DNA of 64,000 bases from Dryas octopetala (GCA_963921425.1 OY992836.1:1255825-1319824); one strand, 5' to 3'. Counted from the first letter of the stretch, positions 32,306 through 44,335 are shown. Program-made: numbers and translations. Notes: generated by a model not told the origin, from the letters alone.

Positions 32306-32760
32306 AGAGAGAGAGAAACGGGGAGAGAGGTGAGATAGTGAGAAATCTGACTTTTGGGTATTTAAAACCCACCTTTGTAAATTTACAAAATTACCCCTCG
32401 CTTCAAACGCCTATAACTCTCAGACTGTAACTCCGATTGACGCGTGCTTCATGTCTACGAACTCGTGGACTCGAGACCTATTCAACGGGCCCAAGGTCAA
32501 AATCAAAAACTCATTTATTTTAAAAGTCAACTTTGGGTCAAGCCCAGTTTAAAACAAAAATTAAAAACTAAACCAAAACCCTTTTTATTTTCCAAATGAA
32601 TCCCAAAATTCTTGAAGTAAGTTATCAAAATGTTTAAAATAAATATTTGAAAAAAAATTTCCGAGGTCTTTCACATTTCGTTTCCTTATAAAATCTCTTA
32701 AAATGAACAAAGTAGAATAAAAATTTTAAATTTCTGAGAAATTTGGGTCGGGTTGTTACA

Positions 32761-34857
32761 ACCTTCCCCCCTTACAAAAATTTCGTCCTCGAAATTTAGT
32801 ATAAACATAAAAGATAGGTGACTCTCAAATTCAAAATCTTCTATCAAGTTTTGAAGCCGATTCCTCCAATGTATGATCCAACCGAGAGACTTGACCAAAG
32901 TTAATCTCTCCTTATATGTAGTGTCTTGCTTTTCTGATCCAAACAAATTCGAGGTGGATTGTCGCTATGTCGATATCCAGAGGTGAGCCACAAGCTCCTG
33001 TCTTAAAATTATGGTGATGACGTGCCTTAAAATTCGTTAGGTGATCCATAAAAATTTCATCATTGTACAGCGGAAGTATACGTCACGAATAGGTAACGAG
33101 AGAGCGTCTTCGATCATGTCCATAAAGAAAATCAAGATGAGACGTCAAGATCGTTATCAGTGCATGATCGTGTATTATGCTGTCTGACCACAACAATATA
33201 CAATCGAAGTGTTTGCTAAATTACTTGAGTTGCCCGCGAGTCCTCAACTTGCATGACTCATAACTGTAGTCCATAATTCTGTTTTCATATCCGAAGAAAA
33301 CCCGAAATCTTGCCCAAACTATTTCAATTCATATCGATCTCGCTAATCTCCTTTCTAACAACACGTCAGAGTGATCAGTCTAAGTCTCATCATGCTTCCG
33401 TTGCGCTACTCTAATTGACTTGTAAGCTCTAACAATATCCAATGCTATTAAAGATAAAATCCGATGACAACCTCGAGCATCGTTATTGTGATTTCATCCA
33501 TTTGAGTAATCATTAACCTCCAATCGTGAAAGTTTAGTGGGTTACTAAAATTTTCGGGTTCGCCCCTGACCTAATTCACCACTTCACATGCTACTGACAA
33601 ACAATGTACTTCTTCTCTCTTTTTCTTTTATCAACACCACTAGCATCCATTACCTTAGGGCTGTCACTTTCCAGATGCTTACTACCTCCCAATTTTTATT
33701 ATTGTTCCTCACCTACGGTCGTGTCACCTTACTCAGTTCCCTTAATTTTCCTCCACATATACAATCCAATCCGTAGACATCTATCCTTGTTTATCTTTAC
33801 TATAATTCATCAATTCTCAACTCCAAATCACAAGTTCCATTCCATAACGAGGCCTGACATCAATCCAACATAACCTATACATTTATCAATTCTTTGGACA
33901 TTTATCCTCAACACGAGACACCAAGCTTTCCTTCCATCACATGATACTTAAGTCTCCAAAATGGTAAAACTCTTCCTTACTATCCATCAAGTCATCATCA
34001 ACTCTAACTTTTAAAAGGTTAGAATCACAGAAGTTCAGTCCATTCTTAATTTAATCATTGCTCAGTACGCTATCGACGTGTGATGAGTTTCCTTTATGTT
34101 CATTTTCAATATTTACGTGATTTCGTCACCGTTCATACACGTGTAAGTTTCTAACGTCTCTTGTCAATCCTCTTGTAAGGGCATGTCCCTCTACATAACT
34201 TCCTTACTTATCATCAATGAACTTCAAAAATAAAATCAAACTTATAGATCTCTTAACCATTTTTATAGTATCCTTATTCCAATATATAAACATAGTACAC
34301 TTAACTCTTATCCTTTATTTCAAGTGCCATGCCGTTAGCACACTTTAGCACCCTCCAACACATATCACATTACTTCAATCCTTTGAACATACTACTTAAT
34401 CACAAGTCACGAAGCCTTTCTTTCATTCACATCTAATTCTCAATAACTCCCTTGCTCTTACTTCACACTTAGCTTAAGATCCATTCTAATTCCAAATGAA
34501 ATTTCCCTTGAGAATTTATATTCTCTTGTAATAACTAGACACACACTTTCTTACTCCCTCAACCGTAACGATACAAAAGAATTTATATTTCATCAACTTC
34601 CCTTGAGTTTAATCGTGTTACCTCCTCAATATTTAATCCCACTGTGTCAAATCAAAAAACTTTCAACCAGATCACTATTTATAGGATTAAAACTTGATTG
34701 CTCGAATTGAGTTCATAACGTCTTACTGAAGCTTTTAAATTGTGTTTGTCGAAGAGTACAATCACAACCATCAAGTATTTTCTACCGTCTCAATTCCCCC
34801 TTTACTGATTATCTAACAGTCCTCGAGTGTAGGAATCAAGACTATCACTAATCACGT
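32761..34857 (-). mobile_element. Family B internal domain, 3' part
   Basis: Starts next to the 3' LTR with the polypurine tract (32763-32774 on the minus strand). The minus strand then reads an NFEDEIFVRG-like tail before the tract, as in related chromovirus elements. It holds a decayed tRNA-iMet fragment at 33386-33415. The remainder is AC-rich with no conserved protein in any frame. Tat-1 interrupts the domain at 34858. I see no gag, protease, RT or integrase motif, so the element is probably non-autonomous. Confidence 0.7.
33386..33415 (-). other. Decayed tRNA-iMet 5' half in family B
   Basis: Minus-strand sequence at the same relative position as 2174-2203. It matches 24 of the first 30 nt of initiator tRNA-Met; all six differences are C-to-T or G-to-A. 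It shares the A at tRNA position 23 and the following GAGACTTA with family A, so one capture predates the A/B split. Confidence 0.78.
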
Positions 34858-35493
34858 TGTTCATATGATTAATCGTCTGGGCATAACGACAAGTCACACA
34901 AGGCCTAACACCATGCGGTTTGGGCCTAGACCCAAAAGACTAAGCCCTTCCTGGGCTCCTAGCCCATGATCTACTAGGCTCCGGCCTCCTAGGCCACGAC
35001 CTTCTAGGCTCCGGCCTCATAGGCTCCGGCCTCCCAAGCTCAAGCCTCCTGGGCCCCCGACCCGTGTCAACTCACTCGGATCCTCAAGACTGGAGACACG
35101 TGGCGCTCGTACAGTGCAAGTCACCACAAAGGACACGTGTCGTCACCGGATTGGTTGACACTCTTCCAAAGGTACTATAAAAGAGGTACCTTCTTGTCAC
35201 AAAAGGACAACTGAAATCATTATTATACTATTCACTCACTCTGCTCTTAGATCTCTCTAAACACTGACTTGAGCGTCGGAGGAGCTTTGGCCGGCACCAC
35301 ACCGGTGCCCTTCCCGCTCACTTTTGTGTACTTGCGCAGGGTGCTTTGGATATCGTTCTATCTCATTCATCACCAGTCGGACCCAGCTATCCGTTCCTGC
35401 CCCACTTCGACGTGTCATCCACTCAGTGGCGGGCCAACGGGCCTACGTGGTTCGACTCGACGTTGACTGCTCTACCATTTTTGGGCATCAACA
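34858..35493 (+). mobile_element. Tat-1 5' LTR
   Basis: Starts TGTTCATATGATTAATC and ends GGGCATCAACA. It holds a CTAGGCTCCGGCCTC-type short tandem repeat (about 34970-35050), G-boxes CACGTG at 35097 and 35134, and a TATA box at 35176. Confidence 0.93.
35176..35183 (+). promoter_or_regulatory. Tat-1 LTR TATA box
   Basis: TATAAAAG within GGTACTATAAAAGAGG, about 310 bp before the LTR end and 37 bp downstream of the nearest G-box. The same element is at 45990-45997 in the 3' LTR and, inverted, near 13652 in the truncated Tat LTR. Confidence 0.82.
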
Positions 35494-35496
35494 GTT

Positions 35497-35512
35497 TGGC
35501 GCCGTCTGTGGG
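35497..35512 (+). other. Tat-1 primer-binding site
   Basis: TGGCGCCGTCTGTGGG lies 3 nt after the 5' LTR end. It is the characteristic site of Tat-lineage elements. Tat-2 has the variant TGGCACCGTCTGTGGG at 51634. Confidence 0.85.
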
Positions 35513-35562
35513 AAACTTACAACTTTTCCCCATTGAATTCTCTACCCTCAGTTGAGGTGCAA

Positions 35563-35700
35563 AAACCTTCCGAGCTTCCGAGCTTCCTAGCTTCCGAGCT
35601 TCCGAGCTTCCGAGCTCCCGAGCTTCCGAGCTTCCTAGCTTCCGAGCTTCCAAGCTTCCGAGCTTCCTAGCTTCCAGGCTTCCTAGCTTCCGAACTTCCG
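35563..35700 (+). repeat. Short tandem repeat in Tat-1 leader
   Basis: About a dozen copies of a 9-10-bp CTTCCGAG unit lie between the primer-binding site and gag. All frames are open through it, giving a false repetitive open frame on the minus strand. Confidence 0.9.
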
Positions 35701-35709
35701 ACCCTCACA

Positions 35710-37623
35710 GTGTCTGACGGAGGTCCTATCCTCGACCAAGTCGACAACACCCCGCTGGTTGACAAGCGAGGTAAGAAGACTGCCGAATCTGATCAGGAGG
35801 AGTACATCCAGCGATTGGAGGCTCAGCTCCAACGAACCCATGAGCAGCTCGACCTCCAAAAAGGCGCAACACAGCTTTATGAGCGACTCCTCCGCGACAG
35901 GGAAGAACATACCACTCCCCGGGGTGGTGAGAAGAGGAACCCCCATGGCAGGGACGAACACACCACTCTCCGGAGTGGTGAGATGAGGGATCCCCCCCGA
36001 AGGGACCAAAATGTTCCCCGCCAATTGGATGTAGGGCAAGGTAGCCATCAACCCCTAGGTTTCCAAAAGAGACGTATCCACCCGGTCGCCCGGGCTCGAT
36101 CGGGCGAGCATCCCACCCGCTCTGAAGAGTTCCACATTTATCGGGACTGTCGTCATCTGCTCGACGACAACCGCTCTCGGCGAGAAGAGCAGCGAACGAA
36201 CCGGGGCGAATCCAACCCGCGTCCCCGAGACTTGGAGGAGGAGCAGGGGCGATCCAACCCGCGCCCCCGAGACTTGGAGGAGGAGCAGGCTCCCCGTCCC
36301 AAGCGACGACGGGGAGAAGAGCAGGTCCTCTCGGCTGGGCGCCGCGCAGAAAGTGACACTTTCATAAGTGAACAAGTCGCTGACTCCGGTAACAGCGGCT
36401 CTCTTCCACCAGACCAGCTCCAACAACTTCTCATGGACATCAGTGAGCGCCTGAGAAGAGTGGAGAGAGGAAGTCGTGGTGGGCACCCATCTTTAGAAAC
36501 AAGGGAACTGCCTGGACCTTTCACAGCTCGCATCTTATCTACTCCTCCGGTTGGCGACGTCCGACCTCCCAAAATCACTCCATACACAGGGAAGGAAGAC
36601 CCATATGACCACCTCATGAGTTTCCGATCTGCTCTGGAATCTAAAGGTGCTGATGACATTACGAAGTGTCGAATCTTCCCTTCCACCCTCTCTGGCAGTG
36701 CAAGGGACTGGTTCTACCAACTTCCTCCGGGCTCGGTTGATTGCTTCAACGAGCTCCGAGAGCTCTTCCTAGGCCAGTATATCATCCAGACCGATAGAAT
36801 CTACACCACGGATGACCTGACTCGAGTCCGACAGGGCAGCAGGGAATCCCTCTGGGAATACATTACTCGATTTCAGCTAGAGCGATCTCGGTGTCGCGAC
36901 TGTGATGAGAAGGTAGCCTTTGCTGCCTTCAAGGGTGGTCTCCTAGAGGGGGACTTCTTGTTTGAACTCAACCGCCGCAATCCGCGCACCTACAAAGAAC
37001 TCATGCAAGAGGCCATTGCCTATGCTACTGCTGAATTCAAAACATATGGGAAGAAGCCGCCCACCATGGATCGCCCAAGTACCGACCAGGCCATCATAGT
37101 GCCACCCCAGCCCAAGCCCTACTCGGGTAACCAGTATGGGGGGTCCGGGAAAAAGTTCAATAAGTTCACCAAGAAACAACTTGGTGATGGTAGAGGTGGA
37201 GGACAACGTAGGGAAGAAACTTATCAGACATCCTACGCCTCCAGGTTCAAAGTCTATACAATTCTCACTGTTACTTATACAGAATTGTATCCTCAGATCA
37301 AGGACATACTTCCCAAGCTCCCGCCCCGCCCACCACAAACACGGTACCGGGCCAACAAGAACTTCTTTTGCCTTTATCATAATGACCATGGCCATGACAC
37401 CGAGGCATGCAGAGCCTTTAAGGAGGCAATAGAAACTTTGGTACAGGAAGGAAAGTTGGATGGTTTTATAGACAAGGAGGCCACCGAGAAGGCCAAGACC
37501 GAAGGACAACGAAGGGGCGGGTCAATACCATCTGTGGGGGCCCGACCCTCGCTGGCAACTCCAACAGGGCTAGGAAGGAGTACGCCCGAAGTGCTCAGCA
37601 ATGCTCTGGCGTTATGGCTGTAG
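35710..37623 (+). pseudogene. gag: Tat-1 gag (capsid/nucleocapsid), start codon and 3' end damaged
   Basis: A 637-residue frame. The N-terminal part (to about residue 230) is charged and low-complexity, with a coiled-coil-like Q/L/E segment near residues 30-70 and two in-frame 14-residue repeats (SNPRPRDLEEEQ, period 42 bp, 36211 and 36253). The core from about residue 260 is a Retrotrans_gag domain: PPKITPYTGKEDPYDHL, then CRIFPSTLSGSARDWF, LFLGQYI and WEYITRFQLER. A knuckle-like motif FCLYHNDHGHDTEAC lies near residues 550-566. The frame opens with GTG, not ATG, so the true start has probably mutated. Near 37515-37530 a frameshift diverts the end; the proper continuation (NTICGGP) is in the pol frame. 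Gag forms the virus-like particle that packages the RNA. Confidence 0.88.
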
Positions 37624-38812
37624 ACCTCCACCGTGGCAAAAAGACTCCTAAGCTCGGGTGGTCGCCCATTTCCTTTGCTGAGGAAGAGGAACGCGATTTA
37701 ATCTTTCCACACGATGACCCTTTGGTCATTGAGGCCACCATCGCTAATTTCGACGTGGCACGGATCCTTGTCGATTGTGGTAGCTCCGTCAACATCCTCT
37801 TCGCCTCCGCCTTCACAGCTCTTGGGATTGACCAGGAGAGGCTTGACCGGTCGGTCGCTCCTTTACTTAGCTTTTCGGGCGATATGGTCACCCCTCTTGG
37901 CGGGATCTACCTTCCACTCACCCTTGGGAGGTATCCTTCGTCCGCTACCACAACCACTCAGTTTTTGGTGGTCGACTGCCCCACAGCGTACAACGTTATC
38001 CTGGGACGACCAGCCCTTAACCAACTGAAGGTTATGATTTCCACTCACTTGCTTTTGATCAAGTTCCCGACCCCGTGTGGCACGGGGGTAGTCAAAGGCA
38101 ACCAGGTGTCAGCCAGGTCCTGCTATACGACTTCCGTCAAGAAGAAGAAAGAGGCCATGCCCTCTATGGCTGTTTCTGTCTCCCCCACCTGCCCTACCCC
38201 GGATCCTCCCGAAGATCCTCGTGATTCATCTTTCAGAACCATCGCCCAACCAGATGACAGTCATGTGGAAGAAGTTCTCATCTCACCTGCCTACCCGGAC
38301 CGCAAGGTACGGGTCGGAATTCAGCTCAGTATTGCCCTCCGAGACGACCTCATCAACTTCCTTCGTGCCAATGCTGAAGTCTTTGCCTGGTCCTATGATG
38401 ACATGCCTGGGATCTCTCCGGAGGTGATCTCCCATCGCCTAAGTCTTAATCCGCGGCACCGCCCCGTCCGCCAAAAGCGCAGGCAGTACAAGCCCGAAAT
38501 CTATGCTGCTATGAAGGAAGAAGTCGACAAGTTACAGAAAATTGGTTTCATCCGCGAGGTTTCCTACCCGGATTGGCTGGCCAATGTTGTGATGGTCAAA
38601 AAATCAAATGGCAAGTGGCGGATGTGCGTCGACTTCACTGACCTCAACAAGGCCTGCCCCAAGGATAGTTTTCCTCTTTCTCGAATTGACCAACTGGTTG
38701 ATGCCACAGCAGGCCATGCACTCCTTAGCTTCATGGACGCCTACTCCGGCTATAATCAAATCCTTATGCACAGCTCCGACCAGGACAATACGGCCTTCAT
38801 TACTGACAGGGC
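37524..38812 (+). pseudogene. pol: Tat-1 pol, 5' part: protease and N-terminal reverse transcriptase
   Basis: In the frame that opens at 37614 (and reads NTICGGPTLAG upstream of it) there is an aspartic protease with the active-site motif LVDCGSSVNILF, near 37769, as in Tat elements, where DxGSS is usual. The RT N-terminal region follows, with WLANVVMVKKSNGKWRMCVD (about 38577) and NKACPKDSFPL, FMDAYSGYNQI. At about 38808-38812 one base is missing, and the reading continues in another frame. Gag and pol were presumably one polyprotein, so frameshifts at both ends make this a pseudogene. The enzyme cleaves the polyprotein and begins cDNA synthesis. Confidence 0.88.
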
Positions 38813-41509
38813 CTATATTGTTACAAAGTCATGCCTTTCGGACTCAAAAATGCCGGGGCCACCTACCAGCGTTTGGTCAACTCCATTTTTTCAGAATACA
38901 TTGGTAAGTCCATGGAGGTCTATGTGGACGACATGCTTGTCAAGAGTGTCCGGGCGGAGGACCACGTCCACAAACTTTCTGAGATGTTTTCTGTGCTCAA
39001 GAAGTACCAAATGCGCCTGAACCCTGCCAAGTGCACGTTCGGCGTATTTTCGGGAAAATTCCTTGGCTTCATGGTGAGCCAAAGAGGGATCGAGGCCAAC
39101 CCTGAGAAAATCAAAGCCTTGATCGATATGCAATCTCCCAGGACTCAGAAGGAAGTGCAGAGCCTGACGGGCAGGGTCGCCGCCTTGACACGATTCATAT
39201 CCAAGGCCACCGACCGCTGCGCTCCATTCTTCAAAACCCTTAAGGCTCGGACAAAATACATTGACTGGACCCCGGAGTGTGAGAAGGCTTTCCAAGATCT
39301 AAAAGAGTACATGGGCAAATCACCTCTACTTTCTAAACCCGAGCCAGGGGAAGAGCTACTCCTCTACTTGTCTGTTTCCCTGACAGCCACCAACTTAGTC
39401 CTAATTCGACTTGAGGATAGGGTTGAGCACCCGGTGTACTATACCAGCAAGGCCCTGCAAGATGCTGAGACCAGGTATCCAGAGATAGAAAAATTAGCCC
39501 TTGCCTTGGTCACATCAGCCCGGCGCCTCCGCCCATACTTCCAAGCTCATCCTATCGTGGTTCTCACCAATCAACCACTTAGGCAAGTATTGCAGCGGCC
39601 TGAGGTCTCTGGCCGACTTATCAAATGGTCCATTGAGTTGAGCGAATTTGACATTTCCTACCGCCCACGGCCCGCAATCAAGGGACAAGCCATTGCAGAC
39701 TTCATTTCAGAGTCTACATTCCTACCCGAGGCTGAGCCCTCCTCCGCCATTGTGTCGACCACCGATCCACCAACTTCTTCTACTCCGGCAATCAGGCCGG
39801 ATCGCCCAATCTGGTCTTTATATGTTGATGGGTCTTCTAATCAACAGGGCAGTGGAGCCGGACTTGTTTTGATCGCCCCTGACCAGACCACCATTGAGTA
39901 TGCTCTTCGATTCGGCTTCCAGGCATCCAACAATGAGGCTGAATATGAGGCCCTCATTGCCAGCTTATCTTTGGCACTACATATGGACGTTGAGCAACTC
40001 CGAATCTACAGCGATTCTCAACTTGTGGTGAACCAGGTCACGCAGGAATACCAGACCAAGGGTGAGCGCATGGCCGCCTACTTCACCAAAGTTCAAAGCC
40101 TACTCAATCAATTCTCAGCATACCAGCTCATCCAAATCCCTAGGGCGGACAATGAGAGGGCGGATGCCCTAGCTCGCCTTGCCTCGGCAGTCGACCATGA
40201 AGCTGGGAGGTCTGTCCCAGTTGAGTTCTTACCTCAGCGCAGCATTGATGTTATGGAAGTCTGCCAATCTGCGCAACAAGCTAGTTGGATGGACCCTCTC
40301 CTTGCATTTCTTAAGCATGGGAACCCACCCGCGGACAAGGCTGAGGCTCGGCGCCTTCGCCATAGAGCTTCCCGGTACACCATTATTAACGACAAGTTAT
40401 ACAAGCGGGGTTTCTCCCTGCCATACTTGCGCTGCCTCACCCCTGAACAAGGCGACTATATCCTCCGGAAGATCCATGAAGGGGTCTGTGGCAATCATGC
40501 AGGGGCCCACTCTTTAGCCCACAAGGCCATCCGCCAAGGCTATTATTGGCCGACCCTCCGCGCTGATGCAAGGAAGCTCACCCAGAAATGCATCAAGTGC
40601 CAAAAATTTGCCACTTTTCCGCACCAACCACCCGAGCCCCTAACTACCATGAACAGTCCTTGGCCCTTTGCCCAATGGGGCATTGACTTAATCGGACCAA
40701 TGACCGAGGGGAAGGGCAAGGTCAAAATGGCAGTAGTCGCAGTGGACTACTTCACTAAGTGGGCAGAGGCCGAGCCCTTGGCAAAGGCAACCACCCAGAC
40801 CATCAAGAGCTTTGTATGGAAGAACATAATTTGCCGCTTTGGTCTCCCTTACGCCATTATCACTGACAATGGCAAGCAGTTCGACAACAAAGAGTTCAAG
40901 TCATTTTGCTCCGCCTTCAACATCAAGGTTTTCTTTGCCTCTCCTGGTCATCCTCAGGCCAACGGGCAGGTCGAGGCAGTCAACAAGACCATTAAACATA
41001 CCTTGAAGACCAAACTTGATGCAAATAAGGGAAAGTGGCCTGACCTCCTACCCGAAGTCTTATGGTCCTACCGGACGACTTGTCGATCCTCGACCGGGGA
41101 AACCTCCTTTTCTTTGGCCATTGCTTCTGAAGCCGTCATCCCAGTTGAGGTCGGGCTTGCCTCTTACCGCCTCGACACATTTCAGCCCGAGAACAATGCC
41201 GACCAGCTAGCCCTCAGTCTCGACTTAGCTGAAGAGCATCGGGCCCAGGCTGAGCTACACAAGTACGCCTACCAGCAACGGGCCACTTGATACTACAATT
41301 CTAAAGTTAAGCCTCGCCACTTTCGAGTGGGGGACTGGGTTCTGCGCAGCACTACCTTGGCCAAAACGGGTGCTCTAAAACCTAATTGAGAAGGACCGTA
41401 TGAAGTCATTGAAGTCATCCGCCCAGGCACATACAGGCTCCGCGCCACAACTGGCAAGGAACTCGGCCACCCTTGGCACGCCGAGCACCTCCGCTACTTT
41501 TACAAGTAG
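38813..41509 (+). pseudogene. pol: Tat-1 pol, 3' part: RT catalytic site, RNase H and integrase
   Basis: An 819-residue open stretch (38831-41290). In order: RT motifs MPFGLKNAGATYQ and the catalytic YVDDM (residues 31-35), RT thumb/connection, RNase H (YVDGSSN at about 328, NEAEYEAL at about 365, YSDSQLVVN at about 393), integrase zinc domain (HEGVCGNHAG then CIKCQKF, about 550-600), and a DDE core with D near 618 (GIDLIGPM), D near 678 (TDNGKQF) and E near 714 (GQVEAVNK), D-E spacing about 35. A TGA at 41288 (probably from CGA) and another near 41386 (from TGG in the NWEGPY motif) interrupt the C-terminus, which ends YFYK at 41509. All catalytic residues seen are intact. Confidence 0.9.
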
Positions 41510-41577
41510 ACAAATGTTGTACCCCCCGGTGACTTTTTTCCAATTTTATCTATGTACGTTATCACTTTCAATAAATA

Positions 41578-42090
41578 CAAGTCCTACCACGGACACGTTT
41601 TTCTTCATTTTTATTCAAAGTGTTAATTGGCTGTATGGACCCCCGGGCCATCAGACATCCGACCCTGCCCATATCCGCCCCATGCATTCAAGGGAAGCCA
41701 AGTACCATGCATTCAGGGTGCGGCTATGGCAAATGCATTCAAGGGAAACTCAGTACCATGCATTCATACAAGTCCTACCACGGACACGTTTTTCTTCATT
41801 TTTATTCAAAGTGTTAATTATCTGTCTGGGCCCTCGGGCCATCCGGCATCCGCCCCTACCTATATCCGCCCCATGCATTCAAGGGAAGCTAAGTACCATG
41901 CATTCAGGGCGCGGCTATGGCAAATGCATTCAAGGGAACCTAAGTACCATGCATTCAAGGGAAAATTATTATCATGCATTCAAGGGAAACTAAGTACCAT
42001 GCATTCAGAGAAAAATAGATTTCATGCATCCTAGGGAAGCTAAGTACCGTGCATTCGAGAAAATTCTGCAATACCATGTATTAAAAGGAA
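41578..42090 (+). repeat. Tandem repeat after pol: ATGCATTCAAGGGAA units in a 190-bp duplication
   Basis: A block of about 190 bp (from CAAGTCCTACCACGG at 41578) is repeated at 41768. Inside and after it the short unit ATGCATTCAAGGGAA with TAAGTACC recurs more than ten times up to about 42090. Frames are open through it but repetitive, with no family match. Confidence 0.87.
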
Positions 42091-42277
42091 GGGCATCCTA
42101 CCCCATAACGGGTCGGACACCCTCCAAATCATCCAAATAACAATTAAGTACAAAACTTAATAATCAAAAGAGTTTGCAAGTTGGCACGGGCCACATCCGA
42201 CCCGACCATACAACTCGAACCAAAATAGGGCAATGGTCCGCCCACCCTTGCACCCGGGCCATAAGTGCAACAGACGC

Positions 42278-44335
42278 CTATTTGGGATCCTCTCCCATAC
42301 CACGCTCCCCAACTGGGGATGCTCTGTCCTCATGCTCTACCTCCTGGGCACCTTCCTCCGGGATGTCGCCAGGCACTTCGTTGCCAGGCTCTTCGTTGCC
42401 AGCCCCTAGCAGACCACGCACGCGGTCCCAGTCAAAGTCAGGGCACATCTCCTCGAGCTCAAATTTGCAATCGCCAAAGCCCATGGCATAGCCGCTGTTA
42501 TACTCATTGTCCAACTCCTGCCTAGCCTGGTCCGCCTCTTGCTTGGCTTGGCTCAGCTCCTGCCCGCTTTGCTCCAATTTCTGCCTAGCCTGGTCTGCCT
42601 CCTTCCTGGCCTGCAGCAGCTCGGCCTGCAACGCCTGGTTCTGGGCAACCAGGGTACCGACCTTCTCCTCGGCTGAGAGCGCTCTGTCTGCCAGGTCGAG
42701 TGCCACGAAAATGTTATCACAAGCTATAAAGTTTAAACTTTGGACATCTCATCATAATATACCACTTTCCCTTACCTGGGACTGCTCAGTAAAGGCCCGC
42801 TGCAAAATAGATAGCGGCTCAACACCATCGCCAATCACCCGGTCATCCCTTCCTTTCTTCAGGGATCCTCCGAAGTCTGTCACTGCCTGCTGTGCCAGAC
42901 GATCCTCCTCTGGGACCGGATCAGACGCAGTGGCTGCCCTCTTGCCCTCTCTCCCGGGCTCGGCCACCTCTACTCCCGTCTTCCTTTTCCTCACGGGAGA
43001 AGCCGCCTTCGGAACCTGGGTGTTGGTAGACCCACTATGCCTCATACCCCCGGGCACCGTTGCACCTCTACTTGCATTCCCCTGGGACGAGCCACCCCCG
43101 GCCAACAGCGCCCCCATCATCATCCTCCTCTGAGCGGGCGGGGCATGACCAACCGGTCTACTTGTTTTCTTCGTATTGGCCATTTTCACTGAAAGACAAC
43201 AAAAAATTCAATGAGCACAAATTATTATCTCATCAACTAATACTCCAAGAGGGGAAGTACAGAAGCTCACCTGGGACTCCGAAGCCGTACTTGGCCAACT
43301 TTTCAGGAGACAAGAGGTAGGCAGCGCTCAACTTTCGAGCAGGTCGGCTAAGTACTCTTCGCACCTCTTCCGCGCTACCCTCCGACAATGGAAGTCTCTC
43401 CCACTCACCCCCTGCAAAATCAAACAACAAAAGACTACTATTAGTATAAGCATAACATCAGCTAATAATCCAAGTGTACATAGACCAATGCATCGGCTCA
43501 GCCAGGCAACCTATTATGTGGAAATTCGTCGGCACTCTATACGTGGTCATCCTATCACTCTGCCCGAATTCTCAGGCTCCACTCGCGAAAAACCATTTTT
43601 TCTTCCATTCCTTATGAGCGTCCGGGTGGCCCACCTGTATTTGGCGAGTCGTACCATCAGTGAACTGCCCGTTTGCCAACTGCGAGCAGTACATCCACCC
43701 TCGCAATTGGGGCTCGACTTAATCTCAAACAAGTTTGAGAATTGAGCCATATTCGGGGCATCATACCCCTCATCTCGGAACAATACATACAGCCCAATTA
43801 ATGTTCTCCAACTATTGGGCGTCAGCTGAGCTGGTGCAATCCCTAACTTCCTCAACATATACTGGAAATAGGGGTGGAGAGGAAGCCTAAACCCATGGTG
43901 GAAACTCTTGGCAAAACACAAAATATGCCCCTCCGGCGGGTCACTCAAGACATCACCCTCTCCCAGGAGGCTCAGATGGATATAATCGGGAATGTGGAAC
44001 TCCACCCTCAATTTTTCAAGGTCCTCCTCCGTCATCCTGTTCTCACACAACCCATCCACGGACCAGTATGTCTTAGGCACAATGCGCCTACCCACATCAC
44101 CACAACTGGTGGGCGTCTCTCCATCATCGCTGGCCTCACTACCAGAGCCTTTTCCCTCACTTCCCATCACCATGGACAAGCTCTCCTGGACGGTCTTGAG
44201 CACTTTGCCCACCCCCATATTTCCACACCCCATCCGGGGCCGGGGCATCTTGGGCCTCATCGGCGTCCCATCACTTGTGGACGCCCGATCAGACTCTCCC
44301 TCATCTGTAGAACTGTTCTCATCTGAGGAAGCCAT
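42278..44335 (-). pseudogene. Tat-1 antisense gene (spliced, plant 'putative gypsy-type transposon' domain plus coiled coil)
   Basis: Antisense to the element, between pol and the 3' LTR. The likely start is MASSDENSS at 44335. The first exon encodes a domain of the plant family called Transposase_28/putative gypsy-type transposon (by recall): YWSVDGLCENRMTEEDLEKL, then HHGFRLPLHPYFQYML and QLTPNSWRTLIG. A frameshift near 43620 and a stop (TGG to TGA in the GAWEF-like motif) break it. Exons can be joined by GT-AG introns: donor near 43512 (ATAG/GTTGCC), acceptor near 43418 (TTTTGCAG), donor near 43270 (CCCAG/GTGAGC), acceptor near 43189 (CTTTCAG), donor near 42776 (CCCAG/GTAAGG). The last exon (to 42278) is a Q/E/A-rich coiled coil ending in an acidic tail. 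Function is unknown; Tat-2 has a homologue in the same place. Confidence 0.75.

Larger units (their letters stand above)
24939..32760 (-). mobile_element. 3' LTR of family B element, split by a solo LTR
   Basis: On the minus strand it starts TGTAACAACCCGACCC at 32760 and ends GGCAGTCCTGTCA at 24939. It is interrupted by 25601-30716. Its halves match the intact 5' LTR 46489-49146: 30722 onward corresponds to 47141 onward. It contains a long (GA)n run at 32221-32302, a TATA-like TTTTAAATA near 32357-32368 (minus) and the minisatellite 30775-30932. The open frame at 31671-32372 is a translation of LTR plus the GA run. Confidence 0.87.

Noticed and set aside
31671-32372. 233-residue frame on the minus strand
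   Set aside because: Half of it is Ser-Leu from the GA/TC microsatellite and the rest is LTR sequence also found at 48089-48758; no family match.
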